A DNA stretch of 64,000 nt from Isoetes taiwanensis (GCA_021234155.1 JAJEKV010000163.1:1-64000); one strand, 5' to 3'. Positions 13,501 through 24,602 are shown, numbered from the stretch's first letter. Numbers and translations: made by a program. The notes: generated by a model from the sequence alone, not told the origin.

Positions 13501-14600
13501 TTGATTTTGGCCCCAGGTGACCCAATCCATAATTTTCTTCCATAGAATGGCTCTTTCGGCCGACTTATTTATTTGCATATATGTTAACTACTCCCCATTG
13601 AAGTCCATTTGTATCAAATTGTATTGCACGCCACCTATCATTTGTTCCAACATTAAACCCTTTCATAGGGTTCCTGTACCCCCCTTTGGTGCCTCTGCGG
13701 TGACACAAGTAAAAAGAGGAATATTGGCTTCCTATCCAAGCCTAAGGAATTGGCCTCGAAGTCATGAAGTCTATGCTTACGTATAAGTAGAATATCTGCA
13801 TTCATCAATCTCATTGCACTCTGAAACTCTAGTCCTCTTTAAAGGACCCTTGATCCCAGAAGGTTCCACGAAACAATCTTCATGACTTAATTATTTGAGT
13901 AGCATCGCCCTCTACCGCTTCCTCCTTTTTATTGCGCGGTAATAGATCCCACCATAGAGGATTCCAACCCACATCCCTTCTTGAGATTTCATATTTATAT
14001 TCATAATTGTTTTGCACCAGTCACTCCCATCCCATCATTTTCCAAGACATAAGATGATTTCTTAATTCTGTAGTGTTGAGTTTTGAATGGCCCATCCTTT
14101 GCTATATGTATAATCGATAGCCAATAGTTTGAGGACAATCCAACGACTAACCAATAACAAACTTACGAAGGTCCCAACTCCATACATTCCATTTGAATTC
14201 CCAAAAAGCCTTTTGCGCACCCAAATTAGTAAAGGCAATATAACTCGGTTGTAGCTTGGATTTCTTGTTTCCCATAGCCCATACCCTATCTTTGCGTGGG
14301 TCGGAAGCCCCCATCGCCATGACCTATTAATTTTTTTGTTTTCAAGCGGCAAGATACATGCAAGAACCCATTCGGAAAGGTCATTAATTCCCATATCGAC
14401 AACAAGCTCAAGCTAAACCAATAATGGGTGTAGTTCAAGGTATGTATTTTTTCAAGGTAAGAACCAATGATTATGAAAAGGTCGTTGGCTTCTAATCCAT
14501 ATAAATAAAATACGGGCATGTATATCCACCCTTCGACTTCCCAATTATTCTCCCACCATCGGGATGCAAGAGTAGCCAATTGTAGCTTTTCAATTGCATG

Positions 14601-14946
14601 GACGTGATGTAGTTAGTAAAGGTGAGAAATGTCATGTTTGCATCCGGTAAAGGCAAAGCCTATCTTTGGTGTGATGTGTGATATATACCCATTGAATCGC
14701 CTATGTGGCATGATGTGGTCACATATCCGGTTGGATCTTTGCCTAGTGGTGTGATGTTAAAATACTATCTATCTATCTATCTATCTTCTTCTTTTTATTC
14801 TAAAACAAAAGGGGTGAAAAAAGATAAAGAAAAGGAAAAAAAAAACATAGTTCTTCATGGACAATGAAAATGACTCTGGTTAACTCACTTTGTTTCACTT
14901 CTATATCTCTAACCACTAATATTCTTGTAAATTCTTTGTCTATAAG
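14601..14946. other. spacer with short (CTAT)n tail
   Basis: A short (TATC)4-5 run at about 14767-14785 follows a stretch of roughly 130 bp with self-similar GTGTGATGT motifs, possibly another small retroposon ending in the same tetranucleotide tail. The last 150 bp are intron-like, pyrimidine-containing sequence leading to the AG at 14945-14946 before the first Ca2+-ATPase exon. Confidence 0.4.
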
Positions 14947-15294
14947 CGGTGACCATAATTGTTGTTGCGGTTCACGAAGGTCTTCCCTTGCAGTAACATT
15001 AGCGTATTATTTTTTGAATTTAACAATTTAGAAGAGAATAGATGAATACTCATTGCATTGATTACATTATTTATTTATTTATTTATAGTTTGGCATACTC
15101 AATGCGCAAGATGATGGATGATAGATCTTTGGTATGCCATAAACTCATTATGACTTTGAGGCAAAATGTATTACTTTTAAGATTTTTATTGCTTTCGTTG
15201 TTTAAGGTTCGACATTTAGGTGCATGTGAGACCATGGGATGCGACCACGGTGTGCCTGAGATAAGGCCCGGAACTTTAACTTAACGAATAAAGT
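14947..15294 (+). pseudogene. ACA pseudogene exons: TM4 to phosphorylation site
   Basis: Three short exons. 14947-about 15000 encodes AVTIIVVAVHEGLP (the PEGLP membrane helix 4 motif, with P changed to H) and has a 1-base loss before the expected LAVTL. 15089-15131 encodes LAYSMRKMMDDRSL and ends at a GT. 15207-about 15294 encodes VRHLGACETMG and then a corrupted phosphorylation loop ending in GTLT, with the catalytic Asp and the Lys of DKTGT absent. The AG acceptors at 14946, 15088 and 15206 are visible. The loss of the phosphorylated aspartate alone would abolish pump activity. Confidence 0.8.
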
Positions 15295-15411
15295 AATCAA
15301 TGATTGCACATAAAAAACTTTAATTTGCTTACTAACATAATTCTCACGACATAAATACCTCGATAATTATACATTTAGTATGTGGAGTAAAATAATGTCG
15401 AGAAGGTATAT

Positions 15412-15806
15412 GAAAATATGAGAAGATGGATAACATTAATTGATAATATAATTGAATCCTAGAATATTGATGATCTAACCTCATCAGACATTATAGTTCC
15501 ATTTATTAGTCATTTTGTCCTTGTTTCTTACCCAAAGTTGGGAAAGCAATATATGACAAAATTAGTGTCTATATATATTTGGAGGATGCGAATCAATATA
15601 TGGGTCTATGAAAATCTGAATAACATTATTTGATCAAAATGTGATATAAGCTGAATCCTAGAATATTGATGATCTAACCTCATCAGACATTATAGTTCCA
15701 TTTACTAGTAATTAGGTCCTTGTTTCTTTCGCACAGTTGGAAAAGCAATATTTGACACAATTAGTGTCTGTATAGCTAGAGGATGGGAATTAATATATGG
15801 ATCTTG
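15412..15806. repeat. two-copy tandem duplication in an ACA intron
   Basis: Two adjacent units of about 195-200 bp (15412-15611 and 15612-15806) share long identical blocks, for example a block starting GAATCCTAGAATATTGATGA at 15453 and again at 15653. The intron between the phosphorylation-site exon and the exon at 16002 thus grew by tandem duplication. Confidence 0.9.
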
Positions 15807-16001
15807 CTCATGTATTAACATAAGTAGATCTTCTAAAAACCAATTTCCATAGCCAAAATGCTACCATTATCCCCCGATTTCCTTATGAGAACATGCATGA
15901 CATAAATTATATATGCATGGCCTAGATTATATTATTTTTAACTTTTCTATTTCAGATGAGCCTAGATTATATTATTTTTTTATTCTATTCTATTATTTCA
16001 G

Positions 16002-16865
16002 ATGAGCGTGGTTAGATCTTGGGTTGGAGGAAAATAAGAACTATTGAAGACATTAAACTACTTGAAAACAATGTCATGTTAACACTTTATGAAGGCCTAG
16101 CACAAAATTCCACGGGGGAGATGTCTACATGACAAAGGTATTCATATGAAAAGCATGGTACCTACATAACTCACTTATTCAACTTATCTCTCTCCAAATT
16201 TAGGAACATGGTGTTCAGGAGATCCTTGGAAATCCAACAGAGAAAGCTACATTGTCTTGGGGTCTGAGGTGCTTCTTTGGTACTCTTTAAGTTATTATAA
16301 TTAAACTTAATGCCACCCTCTCCTCGTTTAGATTGGGATGGATTTTTAGGTGAATCGCGATTGAAATCTATCGATTATATGCCTTTGAGATATTCAATTC
16401 AACAACAAAGCTTATTTGGGGTAGTGACCAAGGTAATATTAAAATGTGTCATGGAAGAATAACCTTCATAATAAACTAATTTGGTGTTCAATAGGGAAGC
16501 ACTTATACTGCGTGTTCCTTTGGAAGGGGGCGAATTTGAGATAATTTTGAGCATGGCGACAAAGTTATAGATTATGAAGGAAGCAGAAAATTGCTAAGCG
16601 AGAAAATGGTAAACTACGTTACACATATTTTGCATAGCATAATCTTGATCGGGGAATACTCTATTTCTTTTTGTAGATTTCAAAGATAAAGGTGTTATCA
16701 ATGATATGGCCATGTCTAGTTTAAGGTGCATAGCACTTGCATATCGTCGACTTGAAGATCTTTGAACTCGAATGGAAAAGAAGATCTGAAAATTGGAAGC
16801 CTCCTGAAACTAATCTTGCACTTCTGCTTATTTTGGGAATCAATAAAAAAAATAAAAAATAAAAG
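16002..16865 (+). pseudogene. ACA pseudogene exons: nucleotide-binding domain
   Basis: Four segments follow in order. 16002-16137 encodes MSVVRSWVGGK and, after a frameshift, EDIKLLENNVMLTLYEGLAQ. A TGA lies in frame near 16129. 16204-16268 encodes EHGVQEILGNPTEKATLSWG. 16332-about 16640 contains degraded FNS...K and WKGA-type motifs. 16677-16865 encodes NDMAMSSLRCIALAYR and PPETNLALLLILGI and ends at GTGAG after an A-rich expansion. The acceptors at 16001, 16203, 16331 and 16676 and the donors at 16138, 16269 and 16866 are plain. These blocks match the N-domain of plant ACA pumps, including the segment just before the conserved DPLRPGV. Confidence 0.8.
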
Positions 16866-17104
16866 GTGAGGACTAGTGAAGTTTGTATTGAAAACAAATA
16901 GAATAAAATTTGTAAATGTAGCGAGAATACCCTAAACTTTGATATTATCAAGTGTTCTAAGCGATGATGCTTGCTTCCCTTCTTCCCCTTTGCTAGTGTT
17001 GAGTGCCAATGCATTCAATAAGCCAACCTAAAACATTACATCTTTTGGAGAAGGTAGCATTCAGCTTATTGTTGATGAACTTATTTTTATAGCCTCTTTG
17101 CATT
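16866..17104. other. ACA intron, left of the L1 insertion
   Basis: Intron sequence following the GTGAG donor at 16866. It ends at the left copy of the 17-bp target-site duplication of the L1-type element (17105-17121). No feature is recognised in it. Confidence 0.5.
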
Positions 17105-17121
17105 TTTTTGTCCATTTTCTC
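17105..17121. repeat. L1 target-site duplication, left copy
   Basis: TTTTTGTCCATTTTCTC, identical to 24294-24310. The two copies enclose the minus-strand L1-type element, and the poly(T) run that follows at 17127-17135 is the element's poly(A) tail read on the plus strand. Confidence 0.9.
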
Positions 17122-17899
17122 CCCCCTTTTTTTTTATTGAAGGCTATATTTTATTTATACATGAAAAGACAGTACAAAAAGAGTACATAGTAGTACAGAA
17201 GAAGATCCAAAAGACTTTTTTTTAGAGGAAAGTCCTACCCTTGAGAAAGAAAATGGCTTTTTGAGGGGAGGAAGCCTACAAACCCCTATTCAAGAAATCA
17301 TTCAATAGTATCAGCATAAAAGGTCCTACTGCCAAAATGTTTTCTCTAATATCCTCCTAATATTTGGTATTTCCTTCATTCCCCCCTGCTTAAGTTGATG
17401 AAGTAGCAATATGGGCAGTCATACATGTGGCTTTTTGCTAGATTAAATCTTCTAGTCCTGACCAGAGCTTCACAAACAAGTCCTCTTCTTGAGTCATAGT
17501 TTTGAATGCATAAACAGTCATAGCTGCATGAGTCTCCTGGTAAGCTATTTGGGCAGATCCAAATTGATCCAGCCACATTGAATTAATCATCAGGTTAATT
17601 CTGTCCCATTTAGACTCCTCATCGGGATCAAAGTATTACACCTTAAAATCGAGAGATAGAAGTTAGTTAGTTTCAAATATTTCCCAAATCCAAGAAATAT
17701 CATATTTGACTTTTTGAATAACATCTATGGGCCATATGATCTCTGATCAAAAATTAAAAGAGTTGCTAGCTTTCCACATTCTCTAGAGAAGGATATATAT
17801 TCTCTAATTATTAGGCTGATGGGCAAAGATGATATCCACAAGAGGGTATTTGAGAGGTAAGGAATATTGAACTCCTCTAATGCAAGCTCTAAAACCCAT

Positions 17900-17962
17900 T
17901 ACGCCCATAGGCAACCTTGAAAGAGATGTTCTTCATCTTCCATTTCTTGTAAACATCTTTCA
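17900..17962 (-). pseudogene. zf-RVT zinc cluster of the L1 element
   Basis: The minus-strand translation CERCLQEMEDEEHLFQGCLW fits the C-x2-C...H-x(4)-C pattern of the zinc-binding region that follows the reverse transcriptase in plant L1 elements (zf-RVT). A stop codon follows directly and the frame is not continuous with the RT ORF upstream. Confidence 0.7.
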
Positions 17963-18853
17963 CACACATTAGAATGAGCCATTTTCAGCTTAAATCTCTT
18001 GGCATTGGTGGCAAGAGCTCTATACCATAGCTGCCACATAAAGGATTTAATTTTTAGGATCTATGGCGAGTTCCACATGAACATTAAATTAGCTATACAC
18101 CCATTTTCATTAATATTCCACTTGGTGGATAGAAATATAGGAATCATGAGTAAGATACACGTAGGCTTTTTTAGCGTTAAAGCCTATCATACCCTTAATA
18201 TGCCCTTTGGGTAGATTGATTATGCCATTTGCCTCCCTTAGAGATTCCTTGATATTACGATAGAATGCGGCATGTTCTTCCCGGATCTCTAAGAATAGAA
18301 TCTTGAAATTCTATGAAGCCCCCCTGTTATCAAAAAGATCAGAGATATGGATAATTCCACGGTCTATCCACTTTTTGCATTGAATAGGGAAATGAAGACT
18401 TAGACAAATTTGGGAATTATTTATGAGCAAAGATGGATTCCAGAAAATAGTCGATCTTGGAGAGACCCTCCTTTCGGGGAATACATCATTTTGACCGAAT
18501 TCAAGCCTTAATCCATTTCTTCATGATCCCGGAATATTATTAGGAATCTTTGAAATCAAAAATAAAGACTATGAGGGGTGACATCCTTACATTCCTCCAC
18601 CCGAAAGGGTGGCATTTTGTAAAGATAATGCTTGATGAGACACTAGACCAGGTGGTTGATTGAGTCATTTCCAGCTCTGTAGATATATTTTGCTACTAGA
18701 GCAATACCTTGTTTCTCAATGTTTATGATCCCTAGCCCTCCATACTTTTTCTTTTACAACACTCATTCATGGCCACGGGGATCCAACGTTTATTATTTCC
18801 ACCACTTGCTATAAATCTACCAATTATCCCCTGCAATTTATTAGAGACTTTCT

Positions 18854-19877
18854 TTAAGGCAAGTAGAATGGAAGACTAATAAACATGAGATGAAGAAATA
18901 ATAGAATTAGCAATAATTGTTCTACCATTATTGGAGAGGTATTTGCTACTGAGGAGATAAGCTTTTCTACTAAATTTCTCAATGATATCAGTCCAAAGAT
19001 CACTTGCATTAATTCTAAGAGCAAAAGGGATACCAAGGATCTTAGTTTTGACATTAGGAGGAAGATACTCACAACCCAAGACTGTTGCAGATTGACTTCC
19101 TTTTTCCTGATCTCTAGCAATAAGCTTGGATTTAACTGGATTGATCCTGCATCCCGAGCAATCCCCAAATTTGTCCAGAATGCATTAGTGTTAACAATAG
19201 ACTGCTGCTCCATCCTTATAAATAAGGTGTCATCAGCAAAATGGGCATTAAACAGGAATTGCCCTCCTTGGTCATTAGGCATTTTCGAGCCAGTTATTCT
19301 GCTAGTTTGGCTAGCAAATTTGAGAGCACTATTCAGCCCTTCCATAACAATGAGGAACAGAAAGGGGGCCAGGGGACACCCTTGTTTAACCCATCTCCTA
19401 ATCTCAAAGAAAGGACTGCATTCACCATTGATTAGCACAGAAGATCTAGAATTATTGAGAATGAAAAATACTTATGACCTCCATGGAGAATCCAATCCTT
19501 TGGCAACACTTGGTTAAGAATCTCCAACTCACAGTATAAAATGCTTTAGTGATGTCCAACTTCAGCAAAGCAATGTCCTGACTTGATTCTTTAGCCCAAT
19601 GCATTCCCAAGGTGGCAGTAGCAACATTATCAAGAATAGATCTATCCTTTAGATAAGCACTTTGTGTGTTAGTTATAATAAGATCCAGGATTGGCTTAAG
19701 TCTAGCAGCAATAGAAGCAGAGCAAATTTTGTAGATGGCATTGCTTAGGGAAATGGGTCTATAATCAGAGAAAGTGGCAGGCATGTCAACTTTAGGAATT
19801 AAGGTGATAAAGCTGGTGTTAATCCTGCAATCCATGGATCTGAGAAGAAGAAGCTCATTACAGATGTTAGTAACCAC
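18854..19877 (-). pseudogene. L1 reverse transcriptase
   Basis: Two adjoining frames (19452-19877, then 18854-19438) form the RT core. The first carries TLIPKVDMPATFSDYRPISL, QSAYLKDRSILDNV and LLKLDITKAFYTVSW, the finger and palm blocks of plant L1 RT. The second carries VKQGCPLAPFLFLIVMEGLN and the catalytic FADD box at 19229-19240. A stop or frameshift near 19440-19460 separates them, and a further frame change falls around 19080. The catalytic aspartates survive, so decay is probably moderate. A real element would code this as one ORF with the endonuclease upstream. Confidence 0.88.
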
Positions 19878-20269
19878 AGTTCCAATAATGTTCCAAGTTT
19901 TTTTAAAAATTCAACTGGGAGACCATCAGGTCCAGGAGTTTTACAATTATACATACCACAAATGTTGGATCAAATCTCCTCCAGAGAGAAGGGAGCCTTC
20001 ATACCATTGTTCTGATCATCAGTCACCATGGGATGAAGTTTGATGAAGTCATCAATGCCTGTATCCAGAGTGTTTGCAGCAGTTCCCATAATACCAGTAA
20101 AGTTGGTAGTAGCTACTCTCTTTAACTCATTGTCTTCAGAAATAAGGGAATCGCCAACCTGCACACTATGAATGAAGTTTCTTCTAGCTCTGCCCTTAGC
20201 TCTAATAAAGAAGTATTTGGAATTGGACCTTTCATCATCTTTTAACTCCCTTATTTTAGCTTTCAGCTG

Positions 20270-20878
20270 CTAGCCCTTAGCTATTTTGATCTCCTCTCTT
20301 TCGATTTGAATCTTAATAGGATCCTGCTGATCTAGAGTAGTATCCATTAGCTGAATTCTCAAATTTTCCAAATGATTCTTTTCCTGCATGTGGATCTTTT
20401 TTCCCCATGTGTTAAGCCAATTCTTTATATTTTTTGCCATCTTGACCCACCAATCCATCCAACCAAACTGACCTGCAAGCTGAGGGAGCATATACCAAAT
20501 CTGCTCAAACTCCTGGATAACGTCTAGATGATCCAGAAGGGAAACATTACGCTTAAAAAAGGAGTTTCTCTTGGATTGAGCAGAGTTACCAATTATCTCA
20601 ATCAACTGAGGATAGTGATCAAAGAGAGTAAAGTCATTGAGATTGAAAACTCTCTTGCTTCAATTCCACATACTCTCACTCAGATAGAATCTATCATGAA
20701 GGCACTGAATGGGCTCATCAATCCTATGACTAAACCAACTATAGGCATTGGGATGAGTCCTGGCTAATTTAAGACTATGGTCAGAGAGCAAGTGAGTCCA
20801 GAAATTGCACTCCTGAGGAATTTTATTGGAATAAGAGACCTTATGCCAATCCTCATTATCCTTCATGTCCAAATGCAC
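20270..20878 (-). pseudogene. L1 endonuclease C-terminal part and linker
   Basis: Frame 20660-20878 carries NAYSWFSHRIDEPIQCLHDRF, equivalent to the Y/FTW-SN...KLDRF segment near the end of the plant L1 endonuclease. After a stop, FTLFDHYPQLIEI continues it (the SDHYPI block), leading into the lysine- and glutamate-rich linker in 20270-20605. The N-terminal half of the endonuclease with the catalytic GDFN region is not recognisable upstream. That interval is occupied by nested repeats. Confidence 0.65.
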
Positions 20879-21039
20879 ATCATACTCAATAATTTGGGAT
20901 CAGCTCTGTCCGAGCCATCACTGTCATACACATAGTCCCTGAAAAAATCTTCATTGTTGATATAGTTGGTAATAATCTGATGGTCTATGGGATATGGGAT
21001 AAAGCCTTGTAATGGTTGGGGCTCATTGGCATTAGAGGA

Positions 21040-21955
21040 AAAATGAGATCACATTTTATCCCATTAAGGGATGCTTAAAATGCCATGTCAGCTTTTTAAA
21101 CTGTTCAATAAGAGAAGAGCTCCAGTATATCTCATTCCAGTATTATGTGGCGGCACATGATGTCAAATGCTGCAACTAACTTCTGTAGTATCATTTTTTC
21201 ATTATAACTTTTGATCCAGAACTCCGATTCAAAAACTTTTTGTAGCAATGGGTTCGTCTTCACAAGATCTATCTAGTGATAACCCATTCATACATCTTTT
21301 ACGATATAAATATATAAGAAATAAGCAAAAAATCATATTTTTTTAAGGTTAACGCATATGACCATATTGAAATACATCATAACCATATATCATTGGAAAG
21401 ATCTTTTCATTCCGCATCTAATGCAACAAACGCCGCAACATTTTGACAAGTGGATCAAAAGTTATGGGGGAAAAACAACAGCAATGAAGTTGTTGGTATT
21501 GCATTAATTGTAGTTAATAGAGGGTAGCCATTCCATTGAAGGATTCTTATGGGGATGAAATGAGATCTCAAATTTCCTCTAATGATAACGATTTCCATGA
21601 AGGATCCGCCCTTTTGGCATGTTGGTTAGCACTAGGGGGCTTAGTGCCTAACATTTGACATCAGCGCCAAGGTTCAATTCCTCATGGCAACATTGGTGTG
21701 TTCCACAAGCTTGAGGGCAAGCATCTCAAGGAAGCGGAGGAATTGATATGGTCTATGGGGGATGGGATAAAGCCTTGTAGAGTTTGGGGCCCATTGGATA
21801 ACGATTTCCTTGAAGAATCGCCCTTTTAGTGCGTTGGAATTGATATGGTCTATGGGGATGGGATAAAGCCTTGTAGAGTTTGGAGCCCATTGGATAACGA
21901 TTTCCTTGAAGAATGCCCTTTTTGGCGTTGGTTATCACTAGAGGTGCTAGTGTGT
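21040..21955 (+). repeat. nested SINE-like tandem units inside the L1
   Basis: A unit of about 85-95 bp (TATGGTCTATGGGGATGGGA, then GCCCATTGGATAACGATTTCC) occurs at about 21747-21838 and 21843-21925, with a third partial copy near 20980-21030. Around 21620-21680 there is a tRNA-like head. GTTGGTTAGCACTAGGGG resembles a pol III A box, and AAGGTTCAATTCCT about 45 bp later resembles a B box. A second, shorter A-box-like start follows at about 21929. This looks like a SINE-type insertion that duplicated in tandem within the L1. Part of the duplicated text (GATAAAGCCTTGTA) may derive from the L1 itself, since it also occurs at 21000. Confidence 0.55.
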
Positions 21956-22121
21956 AACATAATCATACCTTTGTTAATGTCCTCTTCACAGGGGGACATT
22001 TTTAGCATTATAGCAAATTCTGATAGGTTGAGGGGTGACAATGATACTGCCTTGATCAATGATAGTGTTGTCCTGGTTATTATCCTCATTCTCACTACAT
22101 TCTCCTTTTTCTTCTTTCTAG

Positions 22122-22917
22122 TCATCGTGATTTGAATTCTTCTCCAAGTTCTTTTCTTGGGCATTTTTCCTGATCCACACAAACTTCTTGCACAGGACAT
22201 AGGTTGCTTTGTTTTTTATCCATAGGAGCTTTACCTTTATCTTTAGCCTTAGTAATGGGCATCTTAGAATATTTAACATCCACATCCAAGAAAGAATCCT
22301 GATTAATCCTAGTTCGTATGTGCTTTTCCCAATTAGAGTTCACTTTCTTGAGAATACAAATAGAAGGGAAGTCAGTTTGAGGGATGAAATAGGCAAGAAC
22401 CAATGGCCCTAAGATGACTCAATTCAGAAAGTAGGAGGAAGGTTGGGGCATCTTATCCAAGTAGTGGTAGCAATACCAGAGTGATCTCGAGGGATAAAAA
22501 GGGGATCCCATTTCATGATGTAGGCTGGACAATTAGCAACATTATGAATCTTCCTTGTTTAAATGTTGTTTCTATGATTGCTATCCCTGTAAAGAATCTG
22601 GAAAGTTTTATTATCCATTTTGAGAATAGAAAGAATCAGGATATTGATGATTCTGTTCAGCCAATTCTTAAAACCTCTAAAGAAGGATGACAGCTAAGGG
22701 GAAAATGAATTAAGATATCATTGTTAGCATATTTCCCTTTGGTTGATCTGTCTTTGATATTAAAGAGATCCACCATGGCACCTTTCGAAGAATCCCAGGA
22801 ATTATAGCTCATATTTTTAACATGAATAGAGTTAGAACGGTCATTTTTATTATCCCTCATAACTATGGATCTATTGTCCACATCCACATTCTCAACAAGA
22901 ATGGGTTTAAAGAGCAT
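22122..22917 (-). pseudogene. L1 ORF1, downstream fragments
   Basis: Frames 22657-22917 and 22122-22403 lie between the main ORF1 frame and the nested repeats and keep a hydrophilic composition (many K, D, N, S residues). The second includes ISKAKDKGKAP-like basic stretches typical of the linker after the ORF1 nucleic-acid-binding part. They are separated by frameshifts. Their assignment to ORF1 rests on position and composition. Confidence 0.5.
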
Positions 22918-22973
22918 TTTTAAAAAAAGCGATTACCTCCCTTCAAAGGATTCGATATCATTAACTTGAGAAT

Positions 22974-23897
22974 TCAAAGAGCAAAGGAAGAGGTACCGTT
23001 CAATTTGTCTTGCTTGCCCATTAGCGAGATCTTTGATTTCAGCCTGGTATTAGAGACTTTGGTTGAAGACTTGTCAAGGTTTAGATTCACCACTGGGCGC
23101 GAGTTCGGGCATGGCCATTTTGTGGTCTCCCTCGAGTTGAAATATCCGTTGGAGTCGCAGATAATACAAGTCTTGTTAGGTTCCATTTTCCTACCCACTA
23201 CATCATGACCAATTTCAATATTCTTCAACTCTTCCATTGCAGTTAGAGAGATAGTATCCTTGAATTTTTCTTTGAACTCAATTATTTTGTGATCATCGGT
23301 GCCTCCCATACTCGGACTAGCCCTAAAAGAAGATTTCATTTTCCATTCCATAAATTCCAAGTCTTCTGCCAATTCTTTGGCAACTTGAAGCAGTTCAGTC
23401 ATGGATCTTTTGAAAGCCTGATTCTTAAGACTACAGCAATCTTCTTTAGAATGATCCGACTTCACTTTTATCATTTGGTACAGCAAAAGATCCAATTCTT
23501 GAAGCTTGTGAACCATGTTCCATACAAGATCTTTGCCGCTTGCATATCCTTCTGCATACTGCTGTTCCAACCTTCTTATTTCTTGTTGGCACACTTGGAT
23601 TTGACCTTCTTGCCTGATTCCCATGCATTCTATTGCCGCATTCTGCTGATCTCTTATGATATCGAAAGCCACAGTTAGATCACGCATTTTCTTCCATGGA
23701 AGATCACCTTTTTCTTCCAATTTGAGAATGAGTTTTTGATCTTTGCATTCCTGAGTTATGGGATCATTCTCTCTTGGTTCCCCTATCTCACTTCTGTTGG
23801 AAGCCTCCGTTTTAAGCACCTTTTGTTTAGGCCTTATAGTAAGGAAGGACAATATGAATAGTTGGCTGTAACGAAGTTCATCGATTTTGGAGCCCAA
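22974..23897 (-). CDS. L1 ORF1-type protein (element-encoded)
   Basis: An open frame of about 307 codons at the 5' side of the L1-type element. Roughly residues 60-200 are rich in E, Q, K and L with heptad-like spacing, predicting a coiled coil as in LINE ORF1 proteins. Further on, CIICDSNGYFNSRETTKWPC gives a C-x2-C...C cluster that could bind zinc. ORF1 proteins of L1 elements bind the element RNA in a cytoplasmic particle. The frame overlaps nothing else and is the longest intact frame of the element. The start at 23897 is the first ATG of the frame. Downstream continuity is lost by frameshift at 22970. Confidence 0.6.
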   Translation of the reverse strand: MGSKIDELRYSQLFILSFLTIRPKQKVLKTEASNRSEIGEPRENDPITQECKDQKLILKLEEKGDLPWKKMRDLTVAFDIIRDQQNAAIECMGIRQEGQIQVCQQEIRRLEQQYAEGYASGKDLVWNMVHKLQELDLLLYQMIKVKSDHSKEDCCSLKNQAFKRSMTELLQVAKELAEDLEFMEWKMKSSFRASPSMGGTDDHKIIEFKEKFKDTISLTAMEELKNIEIGHDVVGRKMEPNKTCIICDSNGYFNSRETTKWPCPNSRPVVNLNLDKSSTKVSNTRLKSKISLMGKQDKLNGTSSFAL

Positions 23898-24293
23898 AAA
23901 ATCCAGCGCAGAGTCGAATAACAGAGGTTCCGCTTCAAAGAAAAAAATTGATCCAAGAAAGGATGATTCCTATGGATTGTTTCAAAAACTGGAGCTGTTG
24001 ATTCCTTTGAATGAGGTCCGTCCCTCCGTCGAGAACGATAAGACCCTAAAAGATCCCACGTCGCTCTCTTCCCTAAATCTAAAAAGTCTATAGTACCCTG
24101 TCCTAATAGCAAACAAAATTCAAACTCTAATGATTAGAATAGATTGGGATGGCGAGCCATACTATGTGTCAAGCTACGGAGAATAGCGAGAGGTTAACAC
24201 CCTGCCTCATCCATCGAGATCTGGCACCAAGTTGGCGGCCCCAACAACGCCAATTTAATGCGCCACATTCTCTTGAACTCGGATTTCATGGCG

Positions 24294-24310
24294 TTTTTGT
24301 CCATTTTCTC
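24294..24310. repeat. L1 target-site duplication, right copy
   Basis: Identical 17 bp to 17105-17121, immediately 5' of the L1-type element on the minus strand. Intron sequence of the ACA pseudogene resumes to the right. Confidence 0.9.
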
Positions 24311-24602
24311 ATCAACCATCTCCTTGGTTGTTTCACACCAAGATTTAGTAGGCCACATAAAGTGTGTGTGTTTTCCGGACCTCTCTTCACATCTATTGCT
24401 TTAAAATAGTCCTATCTTGCTATGTATTAGGTTTTTTAGGATGTTAAAATGCTAAGAAATAACTTTCTAGTAGACAAACGTGTCTACCATAAAACTTGCC
24501 AAATTTATTATTTCATACTTCATGAAAATAGAAAAGAATTTTGAAATAAGTCCGGATCTTGCTATGTAATACTTTTTAATGAGTAAAATTGTATCGTGAT
24601 AG
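24311..24602. other. ACA intron, right of the L1 insertion
   Basis: Intron remainder between the right target-site repeat and the AG acceptor at 24601-24602. It holds two loosely similar stretches containing TCTTGCTATGTAAT-type text (near 24415 and 24555) and no gene. Confidence 0.5.

Larger units (their letters stand above)
11458..14600 (-). mobile_element. degraded L1-type LINE
   Basis: Minus-strand pieces line up in the order expected of a plant L1 element. An endonuclease-like segment (GGDLNMTD at about 13479-13497, continuing in the frame 13093-13392) is followed downstream by reverse-transcriptase segments. These include RVKPILARLIDVSNQLFSPK (about 12194-12270) and FVNGHLSSSLSSGRGSCKGA in the frame 11689-12024. 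Frames 14062-14579 upstream may be remnants of the first ORF. Many frameshifts and stops make it inactive. The 3' end abuts the RTE fragment at 11457 and no poly(A) tail was seen. The element lies just before the first recognisable Ca2+-ATPase exon and may have separated it from upstream exons. Confidence 0.65.
17122..24293 (-). mobile_element. L1-type LINE, near full length, inactive
   Basis: About 7.17 kb bounded by a perfect 17-bp direct repeat. Reading the minus strand, the parts in order are ORF1 with a long glutamate/glutamine-rich helical region (about 22974-23897) and a CCHC-like cluster, an endonuclease remnant (20600-20880), a reverse transcriptase with QGCPLAPFLF and FADD (18854-19877), a zf-RVT zinc cluster (17900-17962), and a 3' end rich in GTACT motifs with an AATAAA. 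It ends in a 9-nt poly(A) at 17127-17135, then a few Gs before the target repeat. Frameshifts separate the ORFs and a nested repeat region (about 21040-21955) replaces part of the ORF1-to-endonuclease interval. It sits in an intron of the ACA pseudogene in reverse orientation. Confidence 0.9.

Noticed and set aside
18854-19517. Plus-strand frames 19092-19517 and 19241-19435 as genes.
   Set aside because: They are antisense shadows of the L1 reverse transcriptase on the minus strand.
21620-21680. A tRNA gene, suggested by A-box- and B-box-like motifs.
   Set aside because: No cloverleaf with paired acceptor and anticodon stems could be drawn. It fits a SINE head better.
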